From contig DAOVZS010000126.1 of the NCBI GenBank assembly GCA_030635005.1, positions 1 to 6,216 of the forward strand: a stretch of DNA of 6,216 bases, in the 5' to 3' direction. The position numbers and the translations under genes were made by a program. A model generated the notes under the pieces. The model saw nothing but the letters and a program-made list of their open reading frames with translations. It was not told the DNA's origin and did no database searches. Origin of the DNA: Thiomargarita sp. GTDB lineage: Bacteria; Pseudomonadota; Gammaproteobacteria; Beggiatoales; Beggiatoaceae. This document shows positions 1-4,130 of this stretch, piece by piece. How positions within the stretch are numbered: position 1 is the stretch's first letter; every line of letters starts with the position of its first letter.

Positions 1-210
1 AAGTACTATTGATAATAATATCCTAATCTACCCTGTCTGGAAATGGCTCTTGTTAGAACCAGAATTTTCAGGATAATGATATTATGCACTCTACTTCTAA
101 AAAGCATCTTTACATGTTTTAGCTCCAGGGGTGAGACATCACATCATAGCTAAGTTCAATCATAATAATACCCTTAATGTTTTGCATAATGGACAGCACG
201 AAACCTACCC
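1..210. other. Non-coding AT-rich stretch left of the repeat island
   Basis: I see no gene, RNA gene or strong signal here. The stretch is AT-rich, with several ATAAT runs and a trivial ATAAT-GAT-ATTAT palindrome at 73-85. The segment around 56-73 (GAACCAGAATTTTCAGGAT) resembles, from memory, dispersed AT-rich intergenic repeats of large sulfur bacteria, but only one copy is present, so repetition cannot be shown. A TTAGCT/AGCTAA pair (119-124 and 148-153) is too short and too widely spaced to call a hairpin. Whatever gene lies further left is outside the window. Confidence 0.6.
50..77 (+). promoter_or_regulatory. Weak sigma70-like promoter candidate
   Basis: TTGTTA (50-55) and GATAAT (72-77) are separated by 16 bp. 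They match the -35 consensus at 4 of 6 and the -10 consensus at 5 of 6 positions. It would fire rightward into the repeat island and then antisense to the end of glnE. In AT-rich DNA such matches arise by chance, and no convincing gene lies downstream, so this is only a candidate. Confidence 0.15.
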
Positions 211-226
211 ATGGCTATATTATTAA

Positions 227-239
227 ACCCCGTTGGGGT
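227..239. repeat. Short GC hairpin ACCCC-GTT-GGGGT
   Basis: A perfect 5-bp stem (ACCCC 227-231, GGGGT 235-239) closes a 3-base loop. Read on the minus strand, the direction of glnE, it is followed by TTTAATAATATAG, which is T-rich but not a clean U-tract. It lies about 245 bases beyond the glnE stop codon. It could be a weak terminator for the leftward operon or the edge of a dispersed intergenic repeat; the stem is short for a strong terminator. Confidence 0.35.
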
Positions 240-242
240 GAA

Positions 243-296
243 GGCACAGGCACAGTCAGAAACACAGGCACAAACACAGTCAAAGTCAAGGTCAAA
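243..296. repeat. Degenerate hexanucleotide satellite, nine units
   Basis: Reading in sixes from 243 gives GGCACA, GGCACA, GTCAGA, AACACA, GGCACA, AACACA, GTCAAA, GTCAAG, GTCAAA. Every unit keeps CA at positions 3-4 and A at position 5, and only the fourth unit's sequence differs much at its first two bases. The same six-base family resumes inside the inverted repeat at 319-348 and, as a 12-base double unit, at 371-418. The array therefore looks like one satellite that has diverged and been interrupted. A period of six explains why reading frames on both strands stay open across it. Confidence 0.8.
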
Positions 297-300
297 ACAA

Positions 301-365
301 GACCTTGCAGGTTTTAGAGTCACAGGCACAGTCACAGGCACATTCACACCAAAACCTGCCAGGTC
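301..365. repeat. Imperfect 15-bp inverted repeat around a 35-base satellite loop
   Basis: The left arm is GACCTTGCAGGTTTT (301-315) and the right arm is AAAACCTGCCAGGTC (351-365). They are complementary at 14 of 15 positions. The right arm contains its own palindrome, ACCTG-C-CAGGT (354-364). The loop holds two exact 12-mers, AGTCACAGGCAC, at 318-329 and 330-341. On the minus strand the hairpin is followed by CTTGTTTTGACC, so it might weakly terminate the glnE transcript about 120-185 bases beyond its stop. Arms of this AAACCTGCCAGGT type are, from memory, common in intergenic repeats of Beggiatoaceae; that is not tested here. I see no transposase and no target-site duplication. Confidence 0.7.
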
Positions 366-370
366 GCAAC

Positions 371-418
371 CGCAGGCACAACCGCAGGCACAACCGCAGG
401 CACAACCACAGGCACAAC
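371..418. repeat. Tandem array of four 12-bp units (CGCAGGCACAAC)
   Basis: Units lie at 371-382, 383-394, 395-406 and 407-418. The first three are identical and the fourth has one change (CACAGGCACAAC). A partial unit (CAAC, 367-370) precedes them. The unit is two hexamers of the family seen at 243-296. The array abuts the right arm of the inverted repeat. In the plus frame it would encode four Pro-Gln-Ala-Gln repeats and in one minus frame a Cys-Ala-Cys-Gly pattern. The near identity of the units suggests recent slippage or expansion, so the copy number may vary between strains. Confidence 0.85.
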
Positions 419-483
419 AAGATGTAACATACAAACCACGCATGAAGATTCCAAAGATAATGAGGATTTTTCTTGTTAAGTAC

Positions 484-3303
484 TCAATTAATCACAGATC
501 TCACCTGTTCTCGTAAAACAGAAAATTTCTCAGGATTGACTAAGGCAGGTTTATTCTGTAAGGCTAATCGATGGGTTTCACAACGATAAGCTCGAAAGGC
601 GTCGCTTAATTGTTGACTGGCTGTTGCTGTTAATAAATTGTATGTGACACATAATTGTAATTGAGATAACATACCTGTAGTATCTAACAAGCCTGGATAA
701 TCCGCTGCCCAACGTAATACCATATATTGAATCATAAATTCAATATCGATAATGCCCCCACGCCCATGTTTTAAATCAAACACCTTATCTGTACTTTTAT
801 CTAAAGTGTGACGCATTTTGTCGCGCATGTTACAAACTTCTGTTTTTAAAGTATCAGGATTGCGACGAATACTGAGAATGTCACGACGCATTTTTTCAAA
901 TTGTGCCATATTTTTAGGATTGCCTGCAATCGCACGGGCACGAACTAAGGCTTGATGTTCCCATGTCCATGCTTTATCCAATTGATAGGCGTGAAAAGCC
1001 TCAAAACTACTGACTAATAAACCTGTTGCACCGCCGGGGCGTAAGCGAGAATCAACTTCATATAAAATACCTGCAGGTGTATTTGCGGTGATAATATGAA
1101 TAATACGTTGTCCTAAACGAACAAAAAAAGTTTGATTATTTAAGGATTTTTCACCGTGCGTCATTTGTTCGCTTCCACTACTGTCATGCAAAAACACAAT
1201 ATCTAAATCTGAACCATAACTTAATTCTATACCCCCCGCTTTACCATAAGCCACAATACAAAATTCAGCTTGTCGTTCTTCTCCCTGATCATGACAATAA
1301 GGATGTCCATGTTTTTGGGTTAAATAGTCATATGCGATAGACAAAGAACGTCGCACTAAGGTATCTGCAATACCTGTCAAATAATCGCTAGTCACGGGCG
1401 CTGTGAGATTTCCTGAAATTTCAGAAGCTGCCACATGTAACACATAAGCACGTTTAAACTGACGCAAACTGTCCATTTGCATTTCTAAATCATCAGGAGG
1501 CAAATGGGCTAATTGTGCTTGTAATGCATTATCTAATTCTTGTTGTTTGAGTGGATTATACAGACTACGCGGATCAAGCAATTCATCTAATAATAAGGGA
1601 TAACGTGTGATTTGTTCAGCAATCCAAGCACTGTCTGCACATAAACGTACCAGTTGTTTTAATACAAGGGGACGTTCTATTAATAAACTGAGATATACAG
1701 TGCGTTGTGCAACTGTTTCAATAAAGTTTAAGCTACGGTGTAGTGCGTTATCAGGATTATGTTGTTCAAGTGCGGTGGTGATGAGTGAGGGAATTAATAT
1801 ATCAAATTTTTCATGTCCACGCCGCGTCAGTTTTTTAATAATACGTGATTCGGATAGTTGTTGTAGTTGCTTGAATACCTGTAATGGGTTTTGAAAACCT
1901 GCTTCTTGTAATAAAGGTAATAGGGAATCATCCTTAAAACCACTGTACCAGTATGTTTTCCAGATATCAGAGTCTATTGTTTCTAAGGAAGGAATGGCTT
2001 TGGCAGGGGCATGTGGTGCAATTACTCTTTCAAATTCTTGATGAGCAGCGTGTTGATGATACTTTAATTTGGCTAAAAATTGTGTCCAATGTTCAAATCC
2101 CATACTGTAAGCCAATCGTGTTTGATTAAGGGCATCATCAGGTAAGGTTTGTGTTTGTTGATCATCAATGGCTTGTAAATGATTTTCGCTCAGACGTAAG
2201 AAACAATAGGCGTGATGTAATCGTGTGACTGCGGATGGGGGTAAAATATGGTATTGTTTTAATTGTTCTAATGTTCTGAGTAAATGCCGTTGTTGTAAGG
2301 CAGGTTGTCGTCCCCCGCGTATTAATTGAAAGACTTGACACGTAAATTCTATTTCACGAATGCCGCCGATACCTAATTTCAAATTATTATTTAACCCTTT
2401 ACGCTTGGTTTCTTGATCAATCATTGTTTTCATGGTGCGTAAGGCTTCAAAGGCATTGAAATCTAAATAGCGTCGATATACAAAGGGACGTAATATTTTT
2501 AACAGTGTTTCACCCGCAGCAATATCACCGGCTGCTGATCGGGCTTTAACAAAAGCATAACGTTCCCAATCTCGTGCATGGGTTTCATAATAGGTTTCCA
2601 TACCTGAGATACTCATCACCAAAGCACCACTGTCTCCAAAAGGACGTAAACGCATATCGACACGAAAAACAAAGCCATCGGCGGTGTTTTGATTTAACAT
2701 CACCACCAATTGTTGTCCTAATCGCGTGAAAAATTCTTGATTAGTACGCGAACGCTTAACACCGACTGTCTCGCCAGATTCAGGATATCCAAAAATAAGG
2801 TCAATATCTGACGAAAAATTCAATTCTTGCCCCCCTAATTTTCCTAAAGCCAATACAAACAACGATTGAGGTACACCTTGCGTATCACAGGGGGTTCCCA
2901 TAATAGTGATTAAACGCTGATGTAGCCATGTCAAAGCAGCATTGATCATGGCATCGGCTAAATCAGATAATGATTTTAAGGTTTCTTCTAAGGGGGCCCA
3001 ACTTGCCAGATCACGCCAAGCAATACGTACCATTTCTCTGCGACGAGAGATGCGTAATATACGCATGACTTCAGATTCTTCTTTGATATCCTGTAATAAC
3101 AATGAGAGCTTTTCTGGATAATCAATGCTTGATTGCAACAATTCTCCACTGTCAATGAGTTCTTGATATAATTCAGGATATTGGAGACAGACATGTGCCA
3201 CAAATGGGCTGCAAGCCCACACTTTTTCTTGACTGTCTAAAGTGACATCTGATACGTGTAAGATGTCATTAAGTTCTGTTTGGAGTAAGCGGGGTAGGGT
3301 CAT
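484..3303 (-). CDS. glnE: Bifunctional glutamine synthetase adenylyltransferase / adenylyl-removing enzyme
   Basis: This cytoplasmic enzyme attaches AMP to, and removes it from, the conserved tyrosine of glutamine synthetase (GlnA), under control of PII protein and glutamine. At 939 residues it is close to the E. coli protein (946). Two homologous nucleotidyltransferase halves are visible. The N-terminal adenylyl-removing half has LALGKLGG (151-158), SSDIDLIF (164-171, acidic pair D166/D168), RLRPFGDSG (218-226) and GGIREIEF (313-320). The C-terminal adenylylating half has VAYGKAGG (684-691), GSDLDIVF (697-704, D699/D701), SRLRPGGATG (752-761) and GGIIDIEF (849-856). A linker with RYPLLLDELLDP (567-578) lies between. 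Both acidic pairs are intact, so both activities are expected. The ATG lies 10 bases after the stop of the upstream J/TPR gene, with no clear Shine-Dalgarno sequence, which suggests translational coupling. The stop is TGA. Confidence 0.97.
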   Translation of the reverse strand: MTLPRLLQTELNDILHVSDVTLDSQEKVWACSPFVAHVCLQYPELYQELIDSGELLQSSIDYPEKLSLLLQDIKEESEVMRILRISRRREMVRIAWRDLASWAPLEETLKSLSDLADAMINAALTWLHQRLITIMGTPCDTQGVPQSLFVLALGKLGGQELNFSSDIDLIFGYPESGETVGVKRSRTNQEFFTRLGQQLVVMLNQNTADGFVFRVDMRLRPFGDSGALVMSISGMETYYETHARDWERYAFVKARSAAGDIAAGETLLKILRPFVYRRYLDFNAFEALRTMKTMIDQETKRKGLNNNLKLGIGGIREIEFTCQVFQLIRGGRQPALQQRHLLRTLEQLKQYHILPPSAVTRLHHAYCFLRLSENHLQAIDDQQTQTLPDDALNQTRLAYSMGFEHWTQFLAKLKYHQHAAHQEFERVIAPHAPAKAIPSLETIDSDIWKTYWYSGFKDDSLLPLLQEAGFQNPLQVFKQLQQLSESRIIKKLTRRGHEKFDILIPSLITTALEQHNPDNALHRSLNFIETVAQRTVYLSLLIERPLVLKQLVRLCADSAWIAEQITRYPLLLDELLDPRSLYNPLKQQELDNALQAQLAHLPPDDLEMQMDSLRQFKRAYVLHVAASEISGNLTAPVTSDYLTGIADTLVRRSLSIAYDYLTQKHGHPYCHDQGEERQAEFCIVAYGKAGGIELSYGSDLDIVFLHDSSGSEQMTHGEKSLNNQTFFVRLGQRIIHIITANTPAGILYEVDSRLRPGGATGLLVSSFEAFHAYQLDKAWTWEHQALVRARAIAGNPKNMAQFEKMRRDILSIRRNPDTLKTEVCNMRDKMRHTLDKSTDKVFDLKHGRGGIIDIEFMIQYMVLRWAADYPGLLDTTGMLSQLQLCVTYNLLTATASQQLSDAFRAYRCETHRLALQNKPALVNPEKFSVLREQVRSVIN

Positions 3304-3313
3304 TGATAGATAT

Positions 3314-4072
3314 TTATTTCGAAAGTTCAGGATATTGTTTGATAAAGGCCATGAATTCTTGTCTTGTTTCTTGTCCTTTACTATGATCAGGATATTGTGT
3401 CAAAAGATGATTTAACGCTTGAATGGCTGCATGATGTTGTTCACTATGAAATAAAGAATATCCTAACCAATACAGTGCATGTTCATTAGACGGATCAATC
3501 GTGAGTACTTTTTGATACAAAGAGACGCATTTCTTGTGAATCTCTACTGTTTGTTGTCTTCCGGTACGAAGTTTGTCAGCACGCTTGTTAAGCAATATCA
3601 CATTCGCTTCATCCTGTTTGGATTTCTGTTTGAGCCCCAATGCTCTCGCTGCTTGTTCCAAATCACTTTGGCTAATGGTTGATGTTATTTGTATGCTACG
3701 TTCAGGTATTGCCAGAAGTTTGACAGCAATAATACCCATCAAAATTAAATATAAGACAATCAAAATAACGACTTTTAGAATAGAAGATGATTTTTTTTGA
3801 TTTTGAGTATCGTTTTGTTGGCGTAATGCTTCATATTCATCACGTTTTTGCCAGTCACTTAGAATCGTATACGCTTTTGTGATATCATCTCTTCTATTGG
3901 TAGCTACTTTTAGCAGTAATTTTATATTTGAACCACTTGGAAGACCCAATATTGAAAAATCTTTTTCAGCAATCCCAGTTGAAATTTCTTTAAGTTTTTC
4001 ATCTCTTGCTTTTTCAACTTCTTCAATAGTCGCGTGATGATCCACTTCCAGTATCTTGTAAAAATTTTTCAT
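3314..4072 (-). CDS. Membrane-anchored J-domain-like / TPR protein of unknown function
   Basis: I do not recognise a named gene; 252 residues. Residues 1-83 resemble a J domain: an opening FYKILEV, a helix ATIEEVEKARDEKLKEI, and a closing helix ITKAYTILSDWQKRDEYEAL (64-83). The HPD tripeptide between helices II and III is absent; that place reads LPSGSNIKLLLKVATNRRDD, so stimulation of Hsp70 (DnaK) ATPase is unlikely. Residues 99-121 are strongly hydrophobic (one transmembrane helix, about 3710-3778), preceded by lysines, which by the positive-inside rule puts the N-terminus in the cytoplasm and the C-terminus in the periplasm. Residues about 183-230 look like one or two TPR units (LYQKVLTIDPSNEHALYWLG, then AAIQALNHLLTQYPD), suggesting protein binding. 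The start fits because J domains begin within a few residues of Met; no good ribosome site is seen. It sits 58 bp after the oxidoreductase-like gene and 10 bp before glnE, probably in one operon. Confidence 0.85.
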   Translation of the reverse strand: MKNFYKILEVDHHATIEEVEKARDEKLKEISTGIAEKDFSILGLPSGSNIKLLLKVATNRRDDITKAYTILSDWQKRDEYEALRQQNDTQNQKKSSSILKVVILIVLYLILMGIIAVKLLAIPERSIQITSTISQSDLEQAARALGLKQKSKQDEANVILLNKRADKLRTGRQQTVEIHKKCVSLYQKVLTIDPSNEHALYWLGYSLFHSEQHHAAIQALNHLLTQYPDHSKGQETRQEFMAFIKQYPELSK

Positions 4073-4091
4073 AATGTTATATATCTTTGAG

Positions 4092-4115
4092 TTCTCTCCC
4101 TAATAAGGGAGAGAA
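4092..4115. repeat. Perfect 10-bp-stem hairpin between two co-directional genes
   Basis: TTCTCTCCCT (4092-4101) and AGGGAGAGAA (4106-4115) are exact reverse complements around a 4-base loop. In the leftward transcript the hairpin begins 15 bases after the oxidoreductase-like gene's stop and ends 19 bases before the ATG of the J/TPR gene. It is followed by CTCAAAGATATATAAC rather than a U-run, so it is not a canonical intrinsic terminator in that direction. On the plus strand it is followed by ATGTTTATTATTTAA, also a poor U-tract. It may be an mRNA-stability or processing element, or a copy of a dispersed intergenic palindrome. Its AGGGAG arm is SD-like but 23 bases from the ATG, too far to act directly. 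Confidence 0.75.
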
Positions 4116-4130
4116 ATGTTTATTATTTAA

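Noticed and set aside
119..153. TTAGCT/AGCTAA inverted pair as a hairpin or operator
   Set aside because: A six-base arm with a 24-base loop in AT-rich DNA is expected by chance, and nothing nearby supports a regulatory role.
301..365. Insertion sequence or MITE with terminal inverted repeats
   Set aside because: The arms are complementary, but I find no target-site duplication and no transposase, and the inside is the same satellite as the outside. It is reported as an inverted repeat only.
371..418. CRISPR-like array of regular repeats
   Set aside because: The 12-bp units are directly adjacent with no spacers, far shorter than CRISPR repeats, and no cas gene is present. It is a simple tandem array.
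174..443. Cysteine-rich minus-strand protein (Cys-Ala-Cys-Gly repeats) that might be a metal-binding peptide
   Set aside because: The cysteines come from the complement of the satellite (TGTGCC units). The start lacks a ribosome site and the frame is open only because the period is a multiple of three.
1..483. tRNA, small RNA or riboswitch in the left intergenic region
   Set aside because: I looked for tRNA-like arms and the TTCRA loop and for known riboswitch cores on both strands and saw none. The only structure is the repeat island.
1607..1894. Plus-strand open frame inside glnE
   Set aside because: It is antisense to a conserved, full-length glnE, with no recognisable motif and no ribosome site. 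The same applies to the other short frames inside glnE, the J/TPR gene and the oxidoreductase-like gene.
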